DNA of 64,000 bases from the NCBI RefSeq assembly GCF_004118675.1, contig NZ_SDHZ01000001.1:2294001-2358000 (forward strand), given 5' to 3'. Below are positions 53,954 to 61,619 of this stretch, piece by piece. The stretch is from Filimonas effusa (GTDB lineage Bacteria > Bacteroidota > Bacteroidia > Chitinophagales > Chitinophagaceae). Each line of letters starts with the position of its first letter. Positions within the stretch are counted from its first letter, which is position 1. A program made the position numbers and the translations under genes. Below the pieces are notes generated by a model. That model was not told the origin of the DNA. It saw only the letters and a list, made by a program, of their open reading frames with translations, and did no database searches.

Positions 53954-56365
53954 CTATTGAAAAGCCGAGATTATGAATGGCGATGATTTAAGATAGAAGC
54001 GATAGTCTTTGATCATACCTTCTTTCTTATTATCTACCCTGGGTAGTACCCTGAAGCCTTTTACTTTGATATTGGTTCCCATATCTATTACAATGCTGTG
54101 CGGGTAATTGAGTTTAGCCGCAGTTTGCCAGATCAGCGTTTCCTGCAGGTCGAAGACTTTATCGGCCGTGCTGTTGGTTTTTGCTTCTTCGCTGCTGGCG
54201 TAAACCAGTTTCCAGTTAACGGAGGAAATGGCTGAACCATCTTCACCAATGATCTCGAGTTCTGCGATAGAAGCCTGCTTATCGCCCTGCTGTTGCGGAC
54301 TGAGGGCTTCGAGGCAAAAATACCTGGCATTGGTTGTAGCCGGCAGCATCACTTCTTTCCAGCCACTGCCTGCACTAAATGCACCTTTTGCTACAGGCTT
54401 TTCTGCCGCCAGCTTTAATTGCTTTTGTTTTGTAGCAACAGGTTTTTCCTGCTCACCGCCCAGCATATAAATATGATTCACGGTACTGTTCACCACCAGC
54501 GAATCGGGGCGCTGCACATCGGTTACAATGATTTCGTTACTGCCTTTTTTGAGCCAGGTACCGGGCAGGAACATGGTTTGTGTAGGACCTATATTCCAGA
54601 AGCGACCAAGACTGCGTCCATTGATCCATACCATACCTTTTGTCCAGTGCGACAGATCGAGATAGGTATCGCCGGGCTGATTTACCTGGAAGCTGGCTTT
54701 GTACCAGGCCGGTTCCGCCGCTGCCAGTGAAGTAGTTTTCGCAATTGGCGTGTAACGTGGTTTATCCTGGAAAGGACCATCTACGGGCAGGTTATATACC
54801 AGCCAGTTTTGTTGTGTTACCGTATCTTTTCCATTTACCAGTTGCACTATACCAGAAATACCTTTCCGATCGAGGATGGCTTTGCCATAGTTTACCCTGC
54901 CGGTGGTTTCTATAAGAATATCCAAACGGGCATTGGTTGATGTGGCGGGAATTGTAACTTCCCCTGTTTCCGATTTTCTTCTATCGATCTGCGCCAGGGG
55001 TTTACCGTTGACAAAGACTTTGGCCCAGTCATGTACGCCTGTTATTACCAGTTGTCTTTCTTTGGTAGCCGGCGTTAACGTGGTACGATAGAGTATACGT
55101 CCCCATCCCTGGTTGAACATTTCCATGGGCTGGATATCTTTTACCTGAACCGGCTGTGGCAGGTTCGCGAACAAAGCAGCCTGTTGTGTAAAATGGATAG
55201 GAGCTAACTGAATCAGCGGCGCCTGTTCTGCCGGTATTTCGCCGAGTGTTTCGCCTTCGCCAAGATACTTACTCAGCAGTTCTCTTATGGCAAAGAATTT
55301 AGGGGTAAGATGGCCTGATTCATCGATAGGCGCATCATAATCATAAGAAGAAATAGTTGGGGCATAGGGTGGTGCATTGGCGCCGGACCATTGTCCGAAC
55401 GAAGTACCGCCATGTGCCATATAAAGGCTGAAGGAAATATTCCTGTCGAGCATATCCTTAAGGCTACCGATGAAGGTATTTACACCACGGGTTTCGTGTT
55501 GCCGTCCCCACTGATCGAACCAGCCTGTCCAGTATTCGCTGCACATGAGTGGTGCGCCGGGATTCTTTTCCCTGAACTTCTTAAACTGGTCTTCGATATT
55601 GGCACCGGCGCCGAAGTTGAGCGTACTGGCCACATCGTCGAGTTCATACCTGTCGAAATTGGAGGACCAGTCGCAACGGAATAACTGCACTTTATCGAGA
55701 CCAGCATTGCGGATCATGTCGCGAACGGCTGTCATATAAGCCTGATCATTTCCCCATACACCGTATTCATTTTCTACCTGCACCATGATGATGTTACCGC
55801 CATTCTGTATTTGCAGCGGCGCCAGCATAGGACCTACTTTCCCCATATAACGTCTTACACTGCTCATGAAGAGGCTATCGTAACGGGAACGTACTTCCAG
55901 GTCTTTTTTCTTCAGCAGCCACCAGGGTAATCCACCCATATCCCATTCGGCGCAGATATAGGGCCCGGGGCGTACGATACAATACATACCATTCTGCTGA
56001 ACAAGTTTAATGAAGGCAACAAAGTCGTTTTCACCGGAGAAATTATATTTCCCCTCCTGCTGCTCGTGGAGGTTCCAGAACAGGTAGATACAAATGGTAT
56101 TCATGCCCATTGCCTTACACTGTTTGATGCGATGATCCCAATATTCTTTAGGAATACGCGGATAATGCAATTCAGCAGCACGTACGACAAAGGGTTTACC
56201 GTCGAGCAAAAAGCTTTGTTCTTTGCCGGCCACAAAATTATGCTGCGCTATTACAGTGCCGGAAAATGAGAAAGCCAGGAAGAACAGCACAGAAAAGAGA
56301 TAGGTTTTGATAACATCAGCTTTAAAGTGAGAAATAGGTTTAATGCAGACAAACTGACATAACAT
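53954..56365 (-). CDS. GH35 beta-galactosidase with C-terminal F5/8-type (discoidin) domain
   Basis: Secreted 803-aa beta-galactosidase. Signal segment about residues 18-40 (...GTVIAQ). The barrel has the GH35 hallmarks GGLPWWLL, acid/base Glu200 in VENEYG, nucleophile Glu277 in CSEYWTGWFDQWG, and FSLYMAHGGTSFG. Beta-jelly-roll domains follow (WTKGMVWINGRSLGRFWNIGPTQTM, the classical GH35 block). The last ~140 residues resemble an F5/8 type C carbohydrate-binding domain (AELEIIGEDG...VKGFRVLPR). The long N-terminus before the signal is supported by a -7 box only 30 bases upstream of the ATG. Monocistronic, beside the rha regulator; likely removes terminal beta-galactose from side chains. Confidence 0.93.
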   Translation of the reverse strand: MLCQFVCIKPISHFKADVIKTYLFSVLFFLAFSFSGTVIAQHNFVAGKEQSFLLDGKPFVVRAAELHYPRIPKEYWDHRIKQCKAMGMNTICIYLFWNLHEQQEGKYNFSGENDFVAFIKLVQQNGMYCIVRPGPYICAEWDMGGLPWWLLKKKDLEVRSRYDSLFMSSVRRYMGKVGPMLAPLQIQNGGNIIMVQVENEYGVWGNDQAYMTAVRDMIRNAGLDKVQLFRCDWSSNFDRYELDDVASTLNFGAGANIEDQFKKFREKNPGAPLMCSEYWTGWFDQWGRQHETRGVNTFIGSLKDMLDRNISFSLYMAHGGTSFGQWSGANAPPYAPTISSYDYDAPIDESGHLTPKFFAIRELLSKYLGEGETLGEIPAEQAPLIQLAPIHFTQQAALFANLPQPVQVKDIQPMEMFNQGWGRILYRTTLTPATKERQLVITGVHDWAKVFVNGKPLAQIDRRKSETGEVTIPATSTNARLDILIETTGRVNYGKAILDRKGISGIVQLVNGKDTVTQQNWLVYNLPVDGPFQDKPRYTPIAKTTSLAAAEPAWYKASFQVNQPGDTYLDLSHWTKGMVWINGRSLGRFWNIGPTQTMFLPGTWLKKGSNEIIVTDVQRPDSLVVNSTVNHIYMLGGEQEKPVATKQKQLKLAAEKPVAKGAFSAGSGWKEVMLPATTNARYFCLEALSPQQQGDKQASIAELEIIGEDGSAISSVNWKLVYASSEEAKTNSTADKVFDLQETLIWQTAAKLNYPHSIVIDMGTNIKVKGFRVLPRVDNKKEGMIKDYRFYLKSSPFIISAFQ

Positions 56366-56393
56366 TAAAGTTCACGGCAGCTATCGCCTGTTA

Positions 56394-56401
56394 CAAATGT
56401 A
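56394..56401 (-). promoter_or_regulatory. Candidate -7 box of the GH35 gene
   Basis: TACATTTG on the minus strand, a full TAnnTTTG match, with a predicted start about 20 bases before the ATG at 56365. A good -33 TTTG is not seen; TTTTTT stands near that place. Confidence 0.4.
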
Positions 56402-56551
56402 TTCTCCCCCACAGTGAAAAAAGAGGGGTAGATCATTCATACTACGGTGGTATTTTCATTTAGGCCGTCATTTTAACTATAGATTTTGTTAATCAGGCTA
56501 CATTTTATACCCCTCTATCCCCGAATTTTGCAATAAACAGAAAACTAATAC

Positions 56552-57109
56552 ATGTCGTACTGCCGCGTTATAGAAACCATGCCTACCGACAAAAAGGCAT
56601 TACACCAGGCTTATCATGATCATCATTATGGTTTTCCGATTCATGATGACAATGAGTTATTCGGGCGTTTGGTAATGGAAATTAACCAGGCGGGGCTGAG
56701 CTGGGAAACGATATTGCGTAAAGAAGCAGGCTTCCGGAAAGCGTATCACAACTTCAATATTAAGAAAGTGGCTGCCTATGATGAAACAGACAGGGAACGT
56801 CTGCTGGCAGACAGCGGCATCATCAGGAACCGGTTAAAGGTAAATGCGGCTATTGAAAATGCGCGTACGATACTGGCATTACAAAAAGAATACGGCTCGT
56901 TTGAAAAGTGGCTGGAGGCACATCATCCGCTTAGCCTGGCGGAGTGGATAAAACTATTCAAGAAGACTTTCCGGTTCACGGGCGGTGAAATCGTGAATGA
57001 GTTTTTGATGAGCATCGGTTATTTGCCAGGGGCACATGGTGCGGATTGCCCCATACAGGTAAAAATAAAAAAGGCCGGTCCCAAATGGTTAGATAAGGGC
57101 CGGCCATGA
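56552..57109 (+). CDS. tag: DNA-3-methyladenine glycosylase I
   Basis: Base-excision repair enzyme that removes 3-methyladenine from alkylated DNA. The 185-aa protein has the Tag layout: Cys4 near the N-terminus, AYHDHHYGFP with the family His22, EINQAGLSWETILRKE carrying the catalytic Glu region, SGIIRNRLKVNAAIENA as the helix-hairpin DNA-contact part, and the C-terminal zinc pair His162-x3-Cys166. Compared with E. coli Tag (187 aa) it is of normal length. Its 3' end overlaps the terminator of the convergent gene: the last codons lie within the hairpin at 57073-57105. Confidence 0.93.
   Translation: MSYCRVIETMPTDKKALHQAYHDHHYGFPIHDDNELFGRLVMEINQAGLSWETILRKEAGFRKAYHNFNIKKVAAYDETDRERLLADSGIIRNRLKVNAAIENARTILALQKEYGSFEKWLEAHHPLSLAEWIKLFKKTFRFTGGEIVNEFLMSIGYLPGAHGADCPIQVKIKKAGPKWLDKGRP
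57073..57105 (-). terminator. Terminator of the thioredoxin-hydrolase fusion gene, inside the tag coding end
   Basis: Read on the minus strand GGCCGGCCC ... GGGaCCGGCC followed by TTTTTTATTTTT. It lies 25 bases past the minus-strand stop and within the last 37 bases of tag. Confidence 0.75.
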
Positions 57110-57129
57110 CAACCTATACATGAGAAAAA

Positions 57130-60126
57130 CTAGAGACTACCGATAAACGACACCAGGCGTTCGGATACTTCGGGCGCAAAGGTTTCTTTCAGCTTCGCGT
57201 ATTCATCGGTAGTGCATGTGGTGCAATGCTGGTAAAGGTGATTGAGACCGGGCACCTTCCAGGTTTGCAATTGTTTTGCGGGTATATATTTTTTGAAGCC
57301 GGCAAGGTTTTCATCAGCAATAGAGATGATGTCTTTTTCACCATTGATTGCCAGCACCGGCACTTTAATAAGGGGTAACACTTTCGCTGGATCGTAAGTG
57401 ATGAAACCACGATACCAGGGACCGGTAGCCTGCCTCACATAACCTTCAAAAGGATAGAAAAAATGATCAGTTTCTTTCGGAGGCTGTGCAGCTACGAAAA
57501 TACTGTCTTCGATATGCCATTTTTTATAGGCCTCGCGAAGACGGGCCTCCAGGTCGGAAGCATCGGCATATTTAAAAGCCACAGGGAAGAAAGCACTGTT
57601 GGCAGCTTTAAACCTTATTTTATTGGTAGGCGTTGCGGGCGATTTATCGATGATCACATCATTTTGCAGGCGGAGCGCTTCCAGTCCACTGATGCCCATT
57701 GAAGAAAGGCTGACCACAAAGCGTACTTTTTCGGAAGCTGCTGCAGCCATGCAAGCGGCAATCCCTCCTTCGCTATGCCCTATGAGGCCTGTTTTACGAG
57801 GATCGACTTCTTTGCGGGATAATAAATAGTTGATACCGGCCAATGCATCTTCGGAAAACTGGCGTGTGGTGGTAGTATAATAATCGCCGGTGGTTTCACC
57901 TACGCCCCTGTCATCGACTCTTAAAACTACGATGCCTTTGCGGGACAGTTCATCGGCAATGACGGCGAACATAGGATGGCCTGCCATCACTCCATCGCGA
58001 TCCTGCTGACCAGTTCCGGAAAGGATCACTGCCGCAGGACAGTTCTTTGCATTTGCGGGAATAGTGATGGTAGCGCCAAAGTGAATAGAACTATCGGCAT
58101 TATAATATTGTATGCGTTCACTGGTATAAGGATATGGAGGACGTGGCGCCTGCACTTTGCTGTCGTCTTCGCCTTTTGCCATATCGATCATCATCGTGAT
58201 TTCGTCGGCGAGGGCGGTGGGACTACCTTTATAACCTACGTTAGCGAAGACCAGTTTACCTTCTTTATTGATAACTACTTTAAAGGGAATACCCGAGGTA
58301 TGGATCTGGCTGGCATATTTTGCATAGGTTTCTTCGCCTTTATCGAACAGGACCCTGAAATTATTGTAGCCCATTTGTTTCAGGAAGGCATTCACCTTTT
58401 CTTTATAACCGGCGTCATGTTCCTGGGTATCTACAAAGAAAAATACGACGTCAGGATCGTTGGCATATTTCTCCAGCGCCAGTTTCATACCAGCCATGCC
58501 CGCTTTACAGGGAGCACACCAGGTAGCCCAGAAGTCGAGAACTACTGTTTTACCTTTCAGGTCGGACAGTTTCACTATGCCTGCATTTCTTTCCTGCAGC
58601 GAAAAATCTTCCGCGGTATAAGAAACTATGGCATTCTTTACCTCTTCCCGCATCAGCTCTATGGTATGCGCGTCTTTCAACGATTCGAGATAGCTGTCCA
58701 CTTCGCCTGCGGTAGCTTTGGGATGCGTGGCTTTGTATTGCTTTTTGGCCATGGCAATGATTGTTGCAGTAGCCTGGTTAAAGCGAATACTATTTTCCAG
58801 CACCTCACGCAATGCTTTCTCATTGCCCTTTCCCTGTAACAAGGCTGCTTGTATATCGTTAAGCCTTGCCCTTGAATACTTCAGGTAGCCCTGTGCTTTA
58901 TTTGCCAGCTCCAACGCTTCCTGTGTACGGCCTGTTGCCTGCAGTATCGCTATCTGAATGATATTGGTATAACGAAACATTTCATCGCAATATGCTGCCC
59001 ACTCTTCCGGCGAATAACTCCAGGAAGCTGCCGGCTTATTGGCCTTATAAAAAGCCATGCGATCAAGGATAAGCTTTGCCAAAGGATATACCTCAGCGGC
59101 AGTTTTACTCTTTTGAATATCGAAAGGAATTTCTACTGCTTTATAATACAGTTCAGGCAAACGATCAAAGGGAGCAATAGGCGCAAACTGTTTCAGAATC
59201 GTGTCGTTCTGAATACCTATCATCAGCAGGCTGCGGAAAACCCTGTTATAGTCGATGCCCATTACATTATTGATATCAGCATCCGCTTCGGATGGAGGGA
59301 ATTTCGTGATGAGTGCACGGCTGGTTTGTAACTGGGCTTTTGCATCTTTTGCACCAAGGTATTCACGATAAGCCTGCCACCTCGCTAGATGTCCGCCCGG
59401 ATATTTTGCAAGAATCGCTTTTGAAAGCGAATCAGCAGCCTGGGCATTCTTTAGGAAGTCGCGGTAAATAACATATACCTTCAGCAAGTCCTGCTCCGAC
59501 TTATCAGGAAGAGAAGAAAGGTAAGCTGCCGCCCTGGCCGCTGCTGCCATAGTAGCTTCTTTAAATTTAAGAGAGGCCTTCAGGTAAGGAATCACCAGCT
59601 TACGCGGCGCCAGGTTGCGATGTCGCATGATTTCATTGCTCAGCCACATATAGGTAGCCGTGTCACTGATGGTAAAGTCATTAAAATAGCCGGGCACACC
59701 CAGTTCATAGGAAGGAGAGCGCAGCAAACCATATCCCGCTTCCGCACCTGCCGCAAGTCCGCCTGTGGCAGCATCTACCATATGAAAATAGCCGGTATCT
59801 CTCCTGTTGTCGGTGGCTGAATCGCCCTTGAATTTAAAAGCCAGGAAGGCAGCATCTGCCGGGAGTGTGAAATTACCTTTCCAGGCAGTATCTCCCAACC
59901 TGGTTAAAGGCAGGTCGAAGGTTTGCCAGCGGTAAGTAGTATCATACATATAGATCACTCCCTTTACCTGATTTTCATTCTGCAGGATTGCTTCCGGATA
60001 ATACAGGATCGTTATTTCATTCCCGCCCACAGGTCGTACAGGTGTTACTGCAATTCGTCCATCCTGGGCTTTTACAAGGCCTGCCAGCACAAAACAACAG
60101 GCTACCAGGCTAAAGATCTTTTTCAT
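57130..60126 (-). CDS. TlpA-like thioredoxin fused to alpha/beta hydrolase, exported
   Basis: A 998-aa exported protein (signal peptide 1-20, ...LVKAQ). Residues ~22-130 form a beta-domain of the type seen at the front of Bacteroidota thioredoxin-like proteins. Residues ~165-500 are mainly helical. Residues ~505-660 are a TlpA/ResA-like thioredoxin with Cys537-Ala-Pro-Cys540 (DFWATWCAPCK) and the cis-Pro loop TSGIPFKVV. From about 670 to the end is an alpha/beta hydrolase: nucleophile Ser785 in GHSEGG, acid Asp in INGEKD, and His in PGLNHLYQH. The thioredoxin part resembles the redox partners found beside some SusC/D pairs. Transcribed after susD, behind a hairpin. Redox and ester or peptide cleavage in one secreted chain is unusual; substrates are unknown. 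Confidence 0.85.
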   Translation of the reverse strand: MKKIFSLVACCFVLAGLVKAQDGRIAVTPVRPVGGNEITILYYPEAILQNENQVKGVIYMYDTTYRWQTFDLPLTRLGDTAWKGNFTLPADAAFLAFKFKGDSATDNRRDTGYFHMVDAATGGLAAGAEAGYGLLRSPSYELGVPGYFNDFTISDTATYMWLSNEIMRHRNLAPRKLVIPYLKASLKFKEATMAAAARAAAYLSSLPDKSEQDLLKVYVIYRDFLKNAQAADSLSKAILAKYPGGHLARWQAYREYLGAKDAKAQLQTSRALITKFPPSEADADINNVMGIDYNRVFRSLLMIGIQNDTILKQFAPIAPFDRLPELYYKAVEIPFDIQKSKTAAEVYPLAKLILDRMAFYKANKPAASWSYSPEEWAAYCDEMFRYTNIIQIAILQATGRTQEALELANKAQGYLKYSRARLNDIQAALLQGKGNEKALREVLENSIRFNQATATIIAMAKKQYKATHPKATAGEVDSYLESLKDAHTIELMREEVKNAIVSYTAEDFSLQERNAGIVKLSDLKGKTVVLDFWATWCAPCKAGMAGMKLALEKYANDPDVVFFFVDTQEHDAGYKEKVNAFLKQMGYNNFRVLFDKGEETYAKYASQIHTSGIPFKVVINKEGKLVFANVGYKGSPTALADEITMMIDMAKGEDDSKVQAPRPPYPYTSERIQYYNADSSIHFGATITIPANAKNCPAAVILSGTGQQDRDGVMAGHPMFAVIADELSRKGIVVLRVDDRGVGETTGDYYTTTTRQFSEDALAGINYLLSRKEVDPRKTGLIGHSEGGIAACMAAAASEKVRFVVSLSSMGISGLEALRLQNDVIIDKSPATPTNKIRFKAANSAFFPVAFKYADASDLEARLREAYKKWHIEDSIFVAAQPPKETDHFFYPFEGYVRQATGPWYRGFITYDPAKVLPLIKVPVLAINGEKDIISIADENLAGFKKYIPAKQLQTWKVPGLNHLYQHCTTCTTDEYAKLKETFAPEVSERLVSFIGSL

Positions 60127-60140
60127 GACAAAGAGATATT

Positions 60141-60180
60141 AAATAAAATAGCCACCGGCTACAGCATTGTAACCGGTGGC
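60141..60180 (-). terminator. Terminator or attenuator between susD-2 and the fusion gene
   Basis: On the minus strand GCCACCGG ... CCGGTGGC, an 8-bp perfect stem (extendable by TAC/GTA) with a T-rich tail TATTTTATTT, located 15 bases before the next gene's start codon. It would lower, or end, transcription from the susCD pair. Confidence 0.75.
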
Positions 60181-60194
60181 ATGTAACCAATTGA

Positions 60195-61619
60195 CTAAGG
60201 ATTAGGTTCTATTTCAGGATTCAGTGTTCTGTTATACGCAGAAATTGGAAATACATACCTGTTGCTGTTAGGTTCCAATGTGTACGTAACACCTCCGAAC
60301 CTGCGGGTAAGTGTACGCTGAAAACGAGTCTCCGATTTCAGGCGACGCATATCCCACCAGCGGAGAATACGGCAAAAGAATTCACGTTGCCTTTCCTGGA
60401 TCACTTTTACCAATGCATCATTGGCATCGGATGCGGATTCGGGCGTATAGTCGGCTGCTTTGAAACGCTTTATTCTCAGCCTGTTCACCCAGGTCATAGC
60501 ACTGGCGGCATCACCTTTACGTGCGTAATTTTCTGCTTTAATAAGCATCATCTCGGGCACAGTAGGACCTACATTCCTGGCTTCATACAAGAAATTATCC
60601 AGGTAGAAGTAGCGTCCTCCTGCATCTTCATAACTTGAAGAAATCATTGAAGCCGGCACTGTAAAGAGGTTATAGCGCTGGTCTTTTGTGCCCAATACAT
60701 TCAGCAACGTATCGCTGAGACGCATAGAAGTAGGCGTATATCCCGACACCCCATAGTATGCCGATACTTTAGATAATAATATTTCAGGATCGCTTCTTCT
60801 TATAGGATAAGTTGCAGCTGAAATTTCAGTAAGTGGCGCCAGGTCATTCAGCGTACTTCTGTATAACAAGGCGCTATCAGCAAACACAGCAGCGCTGTCG
60901 TAGTTGTTCATATAGAAGTAACAACGCGACAGTACGCCAAAGGCAGATGGCTTGGATGGAAGCGTGTTAAAGGTCTGGGAAGCAGGCAGGTAAGGAATAG
61001 CCCACTTCAGATCGGCGATGATCTGGTTATACGTCGCCTGAACAGAAGCCCTGTTAAGCAGCTGGGTAGTAGTTTGCGTTAACACCAATGGAACACCCAG
61101 ATCAGTAGCAGCCGTGGCAGCATTGTAAGGTTTACCATAAGTGTTCACCAGGCTCAGGTAAGCATCTGCCCTATGCACTCTTGCTTCGGCGATCAGCTTA
61201 TTTTGAGCAGCCACACCCGAATCGCTGATATTAGGCACCTCGGAGATCACGATGTTGGAAACAGTGATGGTATTATATAAAGATGCCCAGTTGGCATCTA
61301 TATAAGAAGAACTTACTTCCGGGAAAATATCCGCTGCCCACATATAGCTATTGCCAACATGAGCGTAATATTGGTTACCAAAAAGATCCAGCTGCTGCTG
61401 ACTGCCGTCTACATACTGTACATCATCTGAAGAGTAGTCGCCCAGTCCGGCGCCTGATTCAAAATTGTAGGTATAGTTGAGCATGGTTCTGTAGTTCTGG
61501 TATTCACCAGGTACCAGCACTCCCTGCGTTTTTATATCCACATATTTCTGGCAGCCTGCAAAGAAAGCAGTCAGTACCAGTAAAATGCTATAGTTAAATA
61601 CTTTCATGTGGAGTAACAT
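60195..61619 (-). CDS. SusD/RagB-family lipoprotein (second pair)
   Basis: A 474-aa surface lipoprotein (lipobox FFAGC) paired with the upstream susC. N-terminal YVDIKTQGVLVPGEYQNYRTMLN, AEARVHRADAYLSLVNTYG, the PEMMLIKAENYARKGD helix and the C-terminal RQREFFCRILRWWDMRRLK are typical of the family. The first ATG overlaps the susC stop as TAATG; the second Met (61607) starts a more usual signal peptide. Both are possible. This pair is associated with a secreted thioredoxin-hydrolase and has no glycosidase in view, so it may import a non-glycan or modified ligand. Confidence 0.95.
   Translation of the reverse strand: MLLHMKVFNYSILLVLTAFFAGCQKYVDIKTQGVLVPGEYQNYRTMLNYTYNFESGAGLGDYSSDDVQYVDGSQQQLDLFGNQYYAHVGNSYMWAADIFPEVSSSYIDANWASLYNTITVSNIVISEVPNISDSGVAAQNKLIAEARVHRADAYLSLVNTYGKPYNAATAATDLGVPLVLTQTTTQLLNRASVQATYNQIIADLKWAIPYLPASQTFNTLPSKPSAFGVLSRCYFYMNNYDSAAVFADSALLYRSTLNDLAPLTEISAATYPIRRSDPEILLSKVSAYYGVSGYTPTSMRLSDTLLNVLGTKDQRYNLFTVPASMISSSYEDAGGRYFYLDNFLYEARNVGPTVPEMMLIKAENYARKGDAASAMTWVNRLRIKRFKAADYTPESASDANDALVKVIQERQREFFCRILRWWDMRRLKSETRFQRTLTRRFGGVTYTLEPNSNRYVFPISAYNRTLNPEIEPNP

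Noticed and set aside
56422-56516. AGAGGGGTA / TACCCCTCT inverted repeat upstream of tag
   Set aside because: The 9-bp arms are 77 bases apart with no further pairing, no T run and no link to either promoter; may be chance.
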